NCBI GenBank assembly: GCA_945869475.1
Contig: CAMBOV010000001.1
Location: forward strand, 124,001 to 188,000
Length of the DNA: 64,000 nt
Origin: Singulisphaera sp. GP187
Lineage (GTDB): Bacteria > Planctomycetota > Phycisphaerae > Phycisphaerales > SM1A02
Direction of reading: 5' to 3'
Shown: positions 25,157 to 34,551 of the stretch, in pieces
Layout of the letters: every line of letters begins with the position of its first letter
How positions within the stretch are numbered: position 1 is the first letter of the stretch
Program-made: the position numbers and the translations under genes
Notes under the pieces: generated by a model
Databases searched by the model: none
Told to the model about the DNA's origin: nothing
The model's input: the letters and a program-made list of their open reading frames with translations, nothing else

Positions 25157-26464
25157 ATGAATCACTGCAAACTCTCGTGGTCACTTGCGCTTGCAACGGC
25201 CGTCGCGCTCACTGGAAACGCGCTGGGTCAATCGAAGTCGCCGCCCACGACGCCGCCAACGACGACGAAGCCTGCGACTGGGCAAAAGTCTCCAGCAACT
25301 GGCAAGGCGAGTGCGAAGCCAGCCGCAGCGGCGAAGACCACCGCACCAGCCGCTCCACCCCCAGCCGCTGTGTCCGCTGAACAAGTCAAGACGGTGTACG
25401 TCGTACCGATGGGATTTCGCGGCACTGGCCAGTTCGGACTCGACATCCATCCATCTGTGTATGAGAAAGTCGCCGCGGATGTCGCAGCGAAGAAACCCGA
25501 TCTCGTCGTCTTCGTGCTGAACTCTGCCGATGTCGACACGGTTGCGTACATGGGTGATGATCCGCGCGAGCAAGGCGTCTTTGATGACGATTCGATTCGC
25601 AAGATGACCCGTGATCTCAAGGCTTCCATCAACGCCACCGGCGCAGAGCAGGTGATGGTTGTGCGCGATGCTGTGGGATACAGCGCGCTTCTGGGTCTTT
25701 CGTGGCCCGACATGTACATGACCGAGAACGCCCGACTCATGGGACTCAGCCGAATTCAAGAGCGCACGCAAGTTGAAGATCCAGAAGTCTTCGCGAAGTT
25801 TCGCGAAGCGTTCGTTGGAATCTGCAACGGCTTTCTCGTCTCAGGCGGCTACAACCCATCAATCGGCTTGGCGATGATGCGTCCAGAGAAGATGCTCAGC
25901 GCGAGTTTCAAGGGTCGTGAGATCACCTGGCGCGAGGATGACAAGGGCACCTGGATCGTCGACAACAGCGATAAAAAGTTTGCCGGATTTTCAGCGCAGT
26001 CGGCCGAAGAGTTGGGACTCTCCGACGGCACCGTCGCGGATGAACTTCCTGCGATGCTCGAAGACTTGATGTATCAGCGTGGATTCCGCGAGTTTCAGCG
26101 GATGCCCGAGGATGGCGAACTGCTCGTTCAGGAATACGTCGATGGATGGCGCAAGGCCTATGAGTCGTGCAAGAAGTCATTCGAGACCTATCGAGAAGCG
26201 ATCGGAAACGCATCTGGCAAGGACGAACTCAAGTACCTCAACCAGGCGAAGAGCACGATCGACAAGGTGCTGGCGCTCATGAAGAAGTACCCCGCGGTCG
26301 CGATTCGTTTGAACCGAGAGTTTGGTGCGTCACGCGTTCAACTCGAGACCGAAGCGTTGCAGATTCAGGAGCGCATCCGTGGGCTTCGCAAGGCTCCGCC
26401 GAGTGGTGGTTCAGGATCGAAGGGCTCGTCGCCGACTGGCCCCGGGCTCGGTTCGGGTGGATGA
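25157..26464 (+). CDS. Secreted ClpP/SppA-like protein lacking the catalytic serine
   Basis: A 435-residue protein. It has a signal peptide (cleavage near A-L-G-Q, about residue 25), an Ala/Pro/Lys/Thr-rich linker to about 75, a ClpP/crotonase-like domain (about 78-290), and a helical Lys/Glu-rich region ending in a Gly/Ser-rich tail. It is paralogous to the next gene. Where that protein has I-S-G-G-A (Ser143), this one has V-G-Y-S-A (Gly174), while a lysine 40 residues further on (Lys214) is kept. It is therefore probably an inactive partner or regulator. The two genes overlap by four bases (ATGA). Confidence 0.75.
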   Translation: MNHCKLSWSLALATAVALTGNALGQSKSPPTTPPTTTKPATGQKSPATGKASAKPAAAAKTTAPAAPPPAAVSAEQVKTVYVVPMGFRGTGQFGLDIHPSVYEKVAADVAAKKPDLVVFVLNSADVDTVAYMGDDPREQGVFDDDSIRKMTRDLKASINATGAEQVMVVRDAVGYSALLGLSWPDMYMTENARLMGLSRIQERTQVEDPEVFAKFREAFVGICNGFLVSGGYNPSIGLAMMRPEKMLSASFKGREITWREDDKGTWIVDNSDKKFAGFSAQSAEELGLSDGTVADELPAMLEDLMYQRGFREFQRMPEDGELLVQEYVDGWRKAYESCKKSFETYREAIGNASGKDELKYLNQAKSTIDKVLALMKKYPAVAIRLNREFGASRVQLETEALQIQERIRGLRKAPPSGGSGSKGSSPTGPGLGSGG

Positions 26465-27588
26465 TTGACACAACGACGACCATGAAACATATGACACGAC
26501 GACCACTTTTCTATGCGACCCTTTTGCTTGCAGTTCTGAGCACGTCACCTGCACTGGCGCAGAAGGCTGCACCAGCAGCGAAGACTCCGCCGGCCAAGGC
26601 TCCCAGTGGCAAGGCAGGCGCAACGACCGCCTCGCAAGAGGGTGTGACCGCGCCGACCAAGAAGCAAGTCTTCATTCTTCCACTCGACGGCATGGTCGGC
26701 GTGGGATTGCGCCACGATGAAATGGAAGAGATGGAGAAGGTCGCCGACAAGTTCGGTCCCGGTCAGATCTTCATCATTCGCATCAATTCCAACGGTGGAC
26801 TCGTCATCGAAGGTGACAAGATCGCCACGACACTCTCACGAATCAAGAACAAGCATCGTCTCGTCGCGTGGATCGAAAAGGCTATTTCGGGCGGCGCCTT
26901 CACCGCGCTCTATGCAGACGAGATCTACTTCATGCCAGAAGCGGCGCTCGGATCGATCACGATGTTGAGTGGTCGCACCGAAGTCACTGCCGTGCGTGAA
27001 GATTGGAAGAGTCGCGTCGCAGAAGCATGCGCCAGCGGCGGGCGCGATCCGCTCATCGGTCCAGCGATGGTGCACTCCGAAGTCGAACTCTCGTACGACA
27101 AAGATCCCAAGACTGGCAAGGTCACTTTTTATCCCGACGTCAAGCACGCGTTTGTGCTTTCGACGCGCACCGAAAACCTCGACTTTAGCGCGACCTCGGC
27201 CGAGCACTCTGGATTTTCTGAAGGCACTGCAGCGACCGAAGCAGATCTCTTTCGTGAACTCGGCGTCGACGACTCAAGTCGATTCGAGGTGAACGATGCA
27301 GGACGAAAGATCGCAACGAAGTGGCAGAAACTCATCAAGGGTGCGAACGAAGAGGTTCCGCTGTTGCTGCGCAAGCGCGACATCGAAGGATCGTCCGAAG
27401 GTGGCATCGCCTTCCTTCAGGCGCGCATTCGCAACACTCAGAAAATCGTCGACTGGTTCAAGAAGTGTCCGCCAGCGATGATGTACGAGCTGAACATTCC
27501 CGAGCGCGCCATCGATCAGATGGAGCAAGAGATCAAAGAGATGCGCAAGCAGATCAAAGAGATGCAGAGCGCCGGCAGCGCGCAGTAA
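26461..27588 (+). CDS. Secreted ClpP/SppA-class serine protease-like protein
   Basis: A 375-residue protein. A signal peptide (…A-L-A-Q) and an Ala/Lys-rich linker are followed by a ClpP/NfeD/SppA-like domain beginning V-F-I-L-P-L-D-G near 70. I-I-R-I-N-S-N-G-G resembles the oxyanion strand (…N-x-x-G-G). A-I-S-G-G-A supplies a candidate nucleophile (Ser143), with Lys183 forty residues later, close to the Ser-Lys spacing of NfeD/SppA proteases. A coiled-coil Met/Glu/Lys-rich C-terminus follows. Starts at 26482 and 26491 are possible; 26461 overlaps the preceding stop. Substrate unknown. Confidence 0.78.
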   Translation: MIDTTTTMKHMTRRPLFYATLLLAVLSTSPALAQKAAPAAKTPPAKAPSGKAGATTASQEGVTAPTKKQVFILPLDGMVGVGLRHDEMEEMEKVADKFGPGQIFIIRINSNGGLVIEGDKIATTLSRIKNKHRLVAWIEKAISGGAFTALYADEIYFMPEAALGSITMLSGRTEVTAVREDWKSRVAEACASGGRDPLIGPAMVHSEVELSYDKDPKTGKVTFYPDVKHAFVLSTRTENLDFSATSAEHSGFSEGTAATEADLFRELGVDDSSRFEVNDAGRKIATKWQKLIKGANEEVPLLLRKRDIEGSSEGGIAFLQARIRNTQKIVDWFKKCPPAMMYELNIPERAIDQMEQEIKEMRKQIKEMQSAGSAQ

Positions 27589-27595
27589 AGAGGGC

Positions 27596-28633
27596 TTACC
27601 CCACTTCGCGTCGCTGAAAGAGTGCGATCGCGAGGGCAAGAGTGCCAGCGATCATGAGCGCGCCGTAGGGCACGACGTATCCGAGGTAGTCGAGGGGAAT
27701 CATCTGATTCTGATTCACCGCATCAACCACCCAGAAGACCTGAAAGTTCGGGGTGATCGCGTAGGCGGCCTTGCATCCCCACAGCGCGAGCGTGTCTGCA
27801 TTCAATGCGCTCTCATGCGCCGCGTCGCGCAGAGCGACAAGTTGCTCGAGCGTCGCGATGCGCCGTCCAAAGACCCAGTCCGAAAGGAGCCCGATGACGA
27901 GCACACCGAGCGTGACTCCGATCGTCAGCACTTGACCCAGCCGCGTACTCGCCGCGATCGCGATCGCTGAGAGCACGCAGAGCGCGAGAAACATCAATCC
28001 AAGTGATGTCACGAGCTCAAGCCGAAACTCGTCGCTCGCCGGAATCGACGTCCACGCATGGTCAAAGAACAGACTCAAGACATAGGCAACCAGCAGCAGT
28101 GGACCGCCCATCGAAATCACGACCGCCGCAAAGGACTTTCCATAAAAGAAGTTGCACCACGTCGCGGTGAAGAGCGTGATGAGGAGCGCACTCACGCCCA
28201 AGACGACAACTGGCCAACGCACTGGGGTCGCGACGGTCTGCATCACACCGTGCACTTCGATCAGCATGAATGCCATCGCCGGAACGGCAATCGACGCAAG
28301 CAGGGCGAGCGTCACGCCGAGGTACTTTCCGAGCACGAATGTGGCGCGTGCAACGGGCTTCGACACGACCATCAAGACAGTCTTGTTGGTGATCTCTTGG
28401 TCGACGACGCTCGTGGCAAGAAACGCCGCGAGCAGCGCTCCGCCCATGAAGACCGTCGAAAGCCCCAGATCGACGTACATCCGCTGGTCGTCGGTCATCG
28501 TGAAGGCTGAGAATTGGTTGCTCAGCACGACGAGCAGCAACGCGGCGAGCACAACCACGAGCGTCAGCGGTTGCCGAATGCACTCAAGAAATGTGTTGCG
28601 CGCGATCGCGAGGAGTTGTTCAAAGAATGCCAT
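27596..28633 (-). CDS. ABC-2-type transporter permease
   Basis: A 345-residue membrane protein with about six to seven transmembrane segments. An N-terminal cytosolic start (A-R-N-T-F-L-E-C-I-R-Q-P) is typical of NosY/ABC-2 permeases, and V-V-D-Q-E-I-T-N-K-T-V-L-M-V-V-S-K-P-V matches the conserved intracellular loop of that family. A related loop occurs in the large permease at 34548. It has no adjacent ATPase; it might be served by the ATPase at 33349, but it faces the other way. The start lies 191 bases from the SPFH operon, so the two share a divergent promoter region. It ends seven bases from the convergent protease-like gene. Confidence 0.85.
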   Translation of the reverse strand: MAFFEQLLAIARNTFLECIRQPLTLVVVLAALLLVVLSNQFSAFTMTDDQRMYVDLGLSTVFMGGALLAAFLATSVVDQEITNKTVLMVVSKPVARATFVLGKYLGVTLALLASIAVPAMAFMLIEVHGVMQTVATPVRWPVVVLGVSALLITLFTATWCNFFYGKSFAAVVISMGGPLLLVAYVLSLFFDHAWTSIPASDEFRLELVTSLGLMFLALCVLSAIAIAASTRLGQVLTIGVTLGVLVIGLLSDWVFGRRIATLEQLVALRDAAHESALNADTLALWGCKAAYAITPNFQVFWVVDAVNQNQMIPLDYLGYVVPYGALMIAGTLALAIALFQRREVG

Positions 28634-28824
28634 GCGGTGGGGCTCGAAGTCTCAAGCCACGAGGATAGGCGATCGCGTCGAGGCGGGGCGCACACTCTGG
28701 CGATTGAACCGAGTTCACCGCAACTGCGTACGATCAGCGATCCCAATCCAACGAGAATTTCGTAGGATTGTGACTCTGTGTTGGCTTCGTCGTTCGCGTG
28801 CGCTCCTCTTGTGATGCTCCATAC

Positions 28825-30960
28825 ATGATGCATGATCAATTTGTCTATCGGCAGGCGACGCGGGTCTCGGGAAGTGGACTTTTGCTCCAAGGTGCGCTCG
28901 CGCTGCTGCTGCTGATTTTCGGCAATATCGCAGGCGATTCTGCCCTTGTGCTCGCCGGGCTCTATGTCACGACCGGCATCGTGAGTTGGGCGACGCTGGC
29001 TGTGCTCTTTCATCAACACAAACTCGAACGGGTCGAGTCACTCGAAAATGAAGAGGTCGCCCTCGCGCGCGGCACCGGCAGCAGCGTCTTTGAGGGAGAA
29101 CGGGTCGAAAATCAGGCGGCCGCCCGTCGACTGCGCCTCATGCATCAGTGGCTCGCGCCCATCGCGAGTCTTTGCGTCGCGACCCTGCTCGGCCTGCTCT
29201 GCTACTTCACCCTCACCTGGCTCGCGCGCCTCGACGACTCTGCAGGCAACGCGACGACTTTTCGAGTCGGTTCGCATCTTGGATGGCAACTCGCGATCTG
29301 TACCGCGCTGGCGCTGGTCACATTCATCTTCTCGCGTTTCGTCGCGGGGATGGCGAAGAAGTCGGCGTGGCAAAACTTGCGCGGCGGTGCAGGAGCGATG
29401 GTTGGGAACGCCTTGGTGCTTCTGGCCATCGCCGTTGGGATGGTCTTTCAAGTTTTCAAGAAGGGTGAGGTGCTCGAGGCAATCGCCTACGGCATCGCGA
29501 TCTACACCGGAGTGATCGCCGCAGAGATTCTGCTCAACCTGATCCTGAATCTCTACCGACCACGCCGAGTGACCGAGACTCCGCGTCCGGCATTCGATTC
29601 GAAGTTGCTCGGACTCGCCGCCGCTCCAGATTCAATCGTGCGATCGATCAATGAAGCGGTGAACTATCAATTCGGCTTCGACATCACGAGCTCGTGGGGA
29701 TACCAATTGCTCTTGCGCAGCGTGCTGCGACTCTGCACGCTTGGAGTCGTCGTGTTGCTCATCATGTCGATGATCGTCGTCGTGCAACCGAGCGAACAAG
29801 CCGTGCGCCTGCGCGGTGGACGAGTGATCGGCGAGGTTGCTCAAGGATCGCTGCTCTTGAAGTGGCCCTGGCCGTTCGAGTCGATCGAGCGCTATGACAT
29901 CGGTCAGATTCGAACGCTTGTGCTCGGCGCGAAGTTGATGCCGACGTCGATGGTGAATCTCTGGCCGGTCGAAGGTGAGCCCGATCCAGATCGGTTGCCA
30001 TTCATTGTCTTGGCGAGTTCGCTGCAAAGCGCAGCGATGACACCGAGCAACGATGGCGCAGCGACGCAACCGACGCAAGCAACCGCAATCTCAGGAGCCG
30101 ATGCCGCGCGCGTCTCGAATCAGTTTGCTCTTATTGATGCGGACATCGTGCTCGAGTATCGCGTTCGCGCCGATGGTTTGCTCGACTACCTGCAATTCTG
30201 CGGCGATGCTCGTACGCGCGGCAGCGCACTCGACATGCGCGAACGAACGCTCAAGGCGATCGCTCTTCGTGAAGCGAGCCAGTTGTTTTCAACCCGCTCG
30301 ATCGATCAAGTGCTCTCGCCCACAGGGGACTCGTTTGTGAGCCAATTGAAGCAGCGGGTGCAAGGTGCCTTCGACCGAAGCCGAAGCGGCGTCGAAGTTG
30401 TTGGAATTTTGCTCCCCGTCCTTCGCCCGCCAGCGGGTGAGGCGGCTGGGATGTTCGAAGAGCTCTCGATTGATGTGCAGAATGCACGCAAGATCGTTGA
30501 TGAAGCAAATCGGATGCGCAACGTCACGCTCTCGACGCTCGTGGGCAGCCCCGACCGCGCGCGGACGATTGTCGCTGCGATTGAAGAACTTCAACGGACC
30601 GAGAAGACGGCTGGCTCGAGTTCGCCTCAAGCGCGTGAGCAGCGGGCGGCAGTCGAGCAGATGCTGCTCGATGCACGTGCGCAAGCTGCCAGTGTGATCA
30701 GCGCGGCACGTGCCCGTCGCTGGGACATCGTTATGCGCGCGCGGTCGACGGCGAGCGAAGTGCTCGGGCAGGCTGCGGCCTATCACACGGCTCCTGAGAT
30801 CTATCGAGAGCGTGCGATCATGTCCGTGCTGACGCGGGCTCTCGCGGCTGTGCGAATCAAGTATGTCTTAGCGGTCGACCCTTCGCGGGTCGAGTTTGAT
30901 GTCCAGATGGAACAACCCGAACCGGGGCTCAACCTCGCAGATTACATCGAGAAGAAATAG
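28825..30960 (+). CDS. SPFH/Band 7 protein with an N-terminal multi-pass membrane domain (HflK-like)
   Basis: About 711 residues. The N-terminal ~250 residues hold roughly six hydrophobic segments (about 18-38, 40-63, 113-133, 152-172, 192-212, 218-244). A further segment at 300-322 then leads into an SPFH domain (E-Q-A-V-R-L-R-G-G-R-V-I-G-E-V), followed by a long Ala/Arg/Glu-rich helical region. HflK and HflC normally have one anchor, so the multi-pass part is extra. HflK/C form cages around FtsH; no ftsH is here. The GTG at 28798 is an alternative start. It is the first gene of a six-gene unit with the two SPFH genes, ABC ATPase, permease and membrane protein that follow. Confidence 0.85.
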   Translation: MMHDQFVYRQATRVSGSGLLLQGALALLLLIFGNIAGDSALVLAGLYVTTGIVSWATLAVLFHQHKLERVESLENEEVALARGTGSSVFEGERVENQAAARRLRLMHQWLAPIASLCVATLLGLLCYFTLTWLARLDDSAGNATTFRVGSHLGWQLAICTALALVTFIFSRFVAGMAKKSAWQNLRGGAGAMVGNALVLLAIAVGMVFQVFKKGEVLEAIAYGIAIYTGVIAAEILLNLILNLYRPRRVTETPRPAFDSKLLGLAAAPDSIVRSINEAVNYQFGFDITSSWGYQLLLRSVLRLCTLGVVVLLIMSMIVVVQPSEQAVRLRGGRVIGEVAQGSLLLKWPWPFESIERYDIGQIRTLVLGAKLMPTSMVNLWPVEGEPDPDRLPFIVLASSLQSAAMTPSNDGAATQPTQATAISGADAARVSNQFALIDADIVLEYRVRADGLLDYLQFCGDARTRGSALDMRERTLKAIALREASQLFSTRSIDQVLSPTGDSFVSQLKQRVQGAFDRSRSGVEVVGILLPVLRPPAGEAAGMFEELSIDVQNARKIVDEANRMRNVTLSTLVGSPDRARTIVAAIEELQRTEKTAGSSSPQAREQRAAVEQMLLDARAQAASVISAARARRWDIVMRARSTASEVLGQAAAYHTAPEIYRERAIMSVLTRALAAVRIKYVLAVDPSRVEFDVQMEQPEPGLNLADYIEKK

Positions 30961-30962
30961 CA

Positions 30963-31904
30963 ATGACACGAAAAATCCCCATCATCGTTGCGTGCATCAT
31001 CGTTGCAGTCTTGGTGCTTTTTAATACCACCTACACCGTCAACTTTCATGAGGTCGCAGTGCTCACGCGATTTGGGAAGCCCGCTGGCGTGCAACGCGAC
31101 GCGGGTCTTCACTTCAAGGCGCCACTCTTTATCGATCAGGTCTCACGGCTCGATACAAGACTGCAGTTGATCGAGAGTTCGCTCGAGACGGTCCTGACAA
31201 AGGATGGACAGCAAGTGCTCGTCAAGGCCTATCTCTTGTGGCGAGTCGATAGCGCGGGGGATGCACCTCTGCAATTCTTTATCTCCTACGGTTCGATCGA
31301 AGCCGCCGGCAAAGACCTCATGACCCAATTGCAAGGTGCAGTGCGCGCGGTCGGCGGTTACACATTCGCGCAACTCATCGGTCAAGAGAGCAAGATCGCT
31401 GAGGCTGAGAGTTCGATCTTGGCCGACCTTCGATCGACGAAGTTGGCTGGGGTTGACCCCGTCACAGTGGGCATCTCGCAAGTTGTCTTGCCGCCAAAGA
31501 CCACGGTCGCGGTGCTGCGCCGAATGGCGGCTGTCCAAGAAACACTCGCAAACCTTGAGGAATCAAAGGGAAATTCAGAGGCCGAGGCGATCAAGAGCCA
31601 AGCGGCAAGCACGGGCGACACGATTCGTCGCTTCGCAGATAGTTGGGCGGCGGATATCGAGGCGCTTGGAAATGAAGAGGCGACCCGCTACTACGAACTC
31701 ATGAAGGCTGAATCAGAGCTCGCGATTTTTCTCGCATGGCTCGACACGCTCAAGGGATCGCTCTCGGGCAGCACCACGTTCGTGACCGATCTCAACCGAG
31801 CTCCCTTCCATCTGCTCGATCTCTCGACGACGTCGGGTGCGAACAATATTCCCCAGCCAGTGAAGCCATACGGCATGGATGCCGCACCGACTGGAACTCC
31901 TTGA
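30963..31904 (+). CDS. SPFH/Band 7 protein (HflC-like)
   Basis: A 313-residue protein with one N-terminal anchor (I-P-I-I-V-A-C-I-I-V-A-V-L-V-L-F), then the SPFH domain starting V-N-F-H-E-V-A-V-L-T-R-F-G-K-P, and a helical C-terminal half. Length and layout fit HflC. It begins two bases after the preceding stop and ends just before the third SPFH gene, so it is co-transcribed. The expected role is a membrane-scaffold oligomer with the preceding HflK-like protein. Confidence 0.88.
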   Translation: MTRKIPIIVACIIVAVLVLFNTTYTVNFHEVAVLTRFGKPAGVQRDAGLHFKAPLFIDQVSRLDTRLQLIESSLETVLTKDGQQVLVKAYLLWRVDSAGDAPLQFFISYGSIEAAGKDLMTQLQGAVRAVGGYTFAQLIGQESKIAEAESSILADLRSTKLAGVDPVTVGISQVVLPPKTTVAVLRRMAAVQETLANLEESKGNSEAEAIKSQAASTGDTIRRFADSWAADIEALGNEEATRYYELMKAESELAIFLAWLDTLKGSLSGSTTFVTDLNRAPFHLLDLSTTSGANNIPQPVKPYGMDAAPTGTP

Positions 31905-31905
31905 G

Positions 31906-33336
31906 ATGAGCTCGGCGCACCCTTCACCCGACGATCCAGCCACGCCTGCGGCAGACAGCCACGCGGTTCGCGCTGGAAAGCGCGCTGAACTGAATGTCTC
32001 AGCGTCGGCCGTTGATCGCGCATCGATGCGCGAGGCGATGGACCCCGCCAACGAGTCTCTCGCCGAGGCGCTTCGCCTCTCGTATCGACTGCTTCAAGTT
32101 GCGATGTGCGGTCTCGTGATCACCTTTCTCTTCTCAGGATTCCAATCCGTTCCAGAAGGAGTGACCGGACTTCGAACGATCTTCGGGCGCGTTACAGGCG
32201 AAGCGGGTGACGAGTCGATCGTCCCAGGATTAAAGCCGTTTTGGCCCTATCCCGTTGGTGAAACGCTCACGATGCCACTGCGCCGCACCGTCGAAGTGCG
32301 CGATGCCTTCTGGCCAACACTTGGAGCCAAGGACGTGACGCTCGAGCAAGCGACAGATGCAGCGGATGCGAACAACCCGATCCGTCCAGGTCGCGATGGA
32401 TCCGTCATCACCGCCGATGGTGATCTCGCACACCTTCAACTCGCAGTCGAATACTCGGTGCTCGATCCCGTTGCCGCGCTTGCGCAGATCAATCCTGAAC
32501 AGGTCGATCGATTGATTGAAAAAGTTCTTGAGGGCGCGGTGGTGCAGGTCGCTTCGCAGTTCACACTCGCAGACCTTCTTGAACAACGCGACCTTCCGGG
32601 AGCGGAGATTCGCATGAAGATGCAGTCGAGGCTCGACGGATTGCGCAGTGGCATCCATGTCACTTCGGTCACGCTGACCGAGCGCTCGGCACCGCTGGCC
32701 GTTCGCAACGCACTTCGCCGAGTTCAAATCGCCCGCGAGGATATGAAGACAGCGCTCGAGCGGGCTCGACAGGATGCCAACTCAAAACTCGTCGGTGCCG
32801 CCGGTCCCAACTACGCAGAGGTGCTCGCACTCATTGCGACCTACGAGTCGCATCTCACCGCTGGACACCAATTGCAAGCCGATGAGACGTTGCATGCGAT
32901 TGGTCTGCGTCTCGAACAGCCTGATATCGGCGGCGAAGCAGCGCGCATCATCTTGCGCGCGAAGGCGTCAGGATCGACGCTCGAAGCGACCCTCGCGACC
33001 GAGACGCGCCGACTCGCAGGGCTCACCCCCTCGTACCGCGAGAATCCAAGGCAACTCATTCAGCAACTCTGGCTTGAAGGGGTGCGCGAGGTGATGAGCA
33101 AGCAAGAGGTCGAGGTCTTTGCACTTCCGCCGGGCATCGGGCACTACGTCATCCATGTCAAGAGTTCCCCAGACGTCATGCAGACCCGTCGTGACGTTGA
33201 GCTTGCGCGCAAGAAGCAAGCTGCGGCCATGATGAACTTCGATATGCAATCTTTCCAACTCGGAAGCAAGCAAATCATGATCGACAAGCCAGGTCGCAGG
33301 CTCGATAAGAGTGGCGATAAGGGATTCGGCCAGTAG
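31906..33336 (+). CDS. Third SPFH/Band 7 protein (HflK-like)
   Basis: About 476 residues. An acidic, disordered N-terminal segment precedes a single membrane anchor (about 62-82). The SPFH domain begins S-V-P-E-G-V-T-G-L-R-T-I-F-G-R-V and is followed by a region rich in Glu, Ala and Arg predicted to be helical. The C-terminus is Lys-rich. P-G-L-K-P-F-W-P-Y-P-V-G resembles the HflK loop after the first strand. The start at 31906 lies one base after the preceding stop. Three SPFH genes in a row is unusual; normally there are two. Confidence 0.85.
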   Translation: MSSAHPSPDDPATPAADSHAVRAGKRAELNVSASAVDRASMREAMDPANESLAEALRLSYRLLQVAMCGLVITFLFSGFQSVPEGVTGLRTIFGRVTGEAGDESIVPGLKPFWPYPVGETLTMPLRRTVEVRDAFWPTLGAKDVTLEQATDAADANNPIRPGRDGSVITADGDLAHLQLAVEYSVLDPVAALAQINPEQVDRLIEKVLEGAVVQVASQFTLADLLEQRDLPGAEIRMKMQSRLDGLRSGIHVTSVTLTERSAPLAVRNALRRVQIAREDMKTALERARQDANSKLVGAAGPNYAEVLALIATYESHLTAGHQLQADETLHAIGLRLEQPDIGGEAARIILRAKASGSTLEATLATETRRLAGLTPSYRENPRQLIQQLWLEGVREVMSKQEVEVFALPPGIGHYVIHVKSSPDVMQTRRDVELARKKQAAAMMNFDMQSFQLGSKQIMIDKPGRRLDKSGDKGFGQ

Positions 33337-33348
33337 AGGAGTTCCAGC

Positions 33349-34551
33349 ATGAGTCAGCAACCCATCGTCGAAGCGGCTGGTTTGTTCAAAGTGTTTGATG
33401 ACTTTTGGATGCGTGCCACAGCTCGCGCGGTTGACGGCATTGACTTTGAGATTCGTCCAAACGAAATCTTTGGTCTGCTCGGTCCCAACGGTTCTGGAAA
33501 GAGCACGACCATCAAGATGATTCTTGGGCTGCTTCGAAAATCCAAGGGACGGCTCTCAGTCTTCGGTCGCGATCCAGGAGATGTCTCGGTCAAAGCGCGC
33601 ATCGGCTACCTGCCCGAAGAGTCGTACATGTATCGCTTCTTGAATCCGATTGAGACGCTCGATTATTACGGCAAGCTCTTCGGCATCGGGCGCACGATCC
33701 GCCGTCGCCGCACGCTTGAACTGCTCGAAATGGTTGGACTCGAAGGCGCCTCGCACCGCGCGGTCGGCGAGTTTTCAAAGGGGATGAGCCGCCGACTTGG
33801 CATCGCGCAAGCACTGATCAACGATCCCGAGTTTCTCATCCTCGATGAGCCGACTTCTGGTCTCGACCCGATCGGAACGCGTCAAGTGAAAGATCTTCTG
33901 CTCGATCTCGGCCGGCGAGGCAAAACGATTCTGCTCTCGTCTCATTTGCTGGCAGATGTTGAAGATGTCTGTGACCGGATGGTCGTGCTCTACGGCGGAA
34001 AGATTCGAGCATCGGGAACGACCGACGAATTGCTCTGCGATACGAATCGCACGATGATCTGCTTGCCGCGACTGAAAGCCGAGACGATCAAGAAAATTGA
34101 CGAACTGGTGCGACTTGAAGAGGGCACTGCGATCGAGCGTGTCGAAGCCCCTCGCCAACGACTCGAAGAACTCTTCGTGCAAATCGTCGAGCGCGCCCGC
34201 GTTGAACAGACCTCGACGAGCGGCGCGCTGCAGGGTGGCAAGACTGCAGCATTCTTGTTGGGTGAACAGGCGGTTGAAAAAGAATCGGCAGCAGGGGATC
34301 GCCTGATCACCGCGCTCGAGCAGCAACAACCTGCAAAGGCAGTCGTGGCTCAAGCGGCGCGCGAGCCGATCGCAGCCAAGCCAGCCAAAGATGCGGTGCT
34401 CGATGAACTGCTCTCGCCCAAGGCTGCGCCGACGCGAGCGGTTCTCACGCCGACCACTTCGACGCCAACGGGTTCACCGTCGGTCAAGGCAACCGTCGAT
34501 CGCTCGGTGATCGACGACCTTCTCGAGAAACCTCCGGAGCCTCGCGAGTGA
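33349..34551 (+). CDS. ABC-2-type transporter ATPase with a long C-terminal extension
   Basis: A 400-residue ATPase. The nucleotide-binding domain covers about 1-235: Walker A G-P-N-G-S-G-K-S-T, signature F-S-K-G-M-S-R-R-L-G-I-A-Q-A, Walker B F-L-I-L-D-E-P-T-S-G-L-D and H-loop S-S-H. This is the CcmA/NatA class that drives ABC-2 permeases. The ~165-residue tail is Ala/Pro/Thr-rich and contains a repeated acidic motif (A-V-L-D-E-L-L-S and S-V-I-D-D-L-L-E), which could be a docking peptide. The stop overlaps the permease start (GTGA). Confidence 0.9.
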   Translation: MSQQPIVEAAGLFKVFDDFWMRATARAVDGIDFEIRPNEIFGLLGPNGSGKSTTIKMILGLLRKSKGRLSVFGRDPGDVSVKARIGYLPEESYMYRFLNPIETLDYYGKLFGIGRTIRRRRTLELLEMVGLEGASHRAVGEFSKGMSRRLGIAQALINDPEFLILDEPTSGLDPIGTRQVKDLLLDLGRRGKTILLSSHLLADVEDVCDRMVVLYGGKIRASGTTDELLCDTNRTMICLPRLKAETIKKIDELVRLEEGTAIERVEAPRQRLEELFVQIVERARVEQTSTSGALQGGKTAAFLLGEQAVEKESAAGDRLITALEQQQPAKAVVAQAAREPIAAKPAKDAVLDELLSPKAAPTRAVLTPTTSTPTGSPSVKATVDRSVIDDLLEKPPEPRE

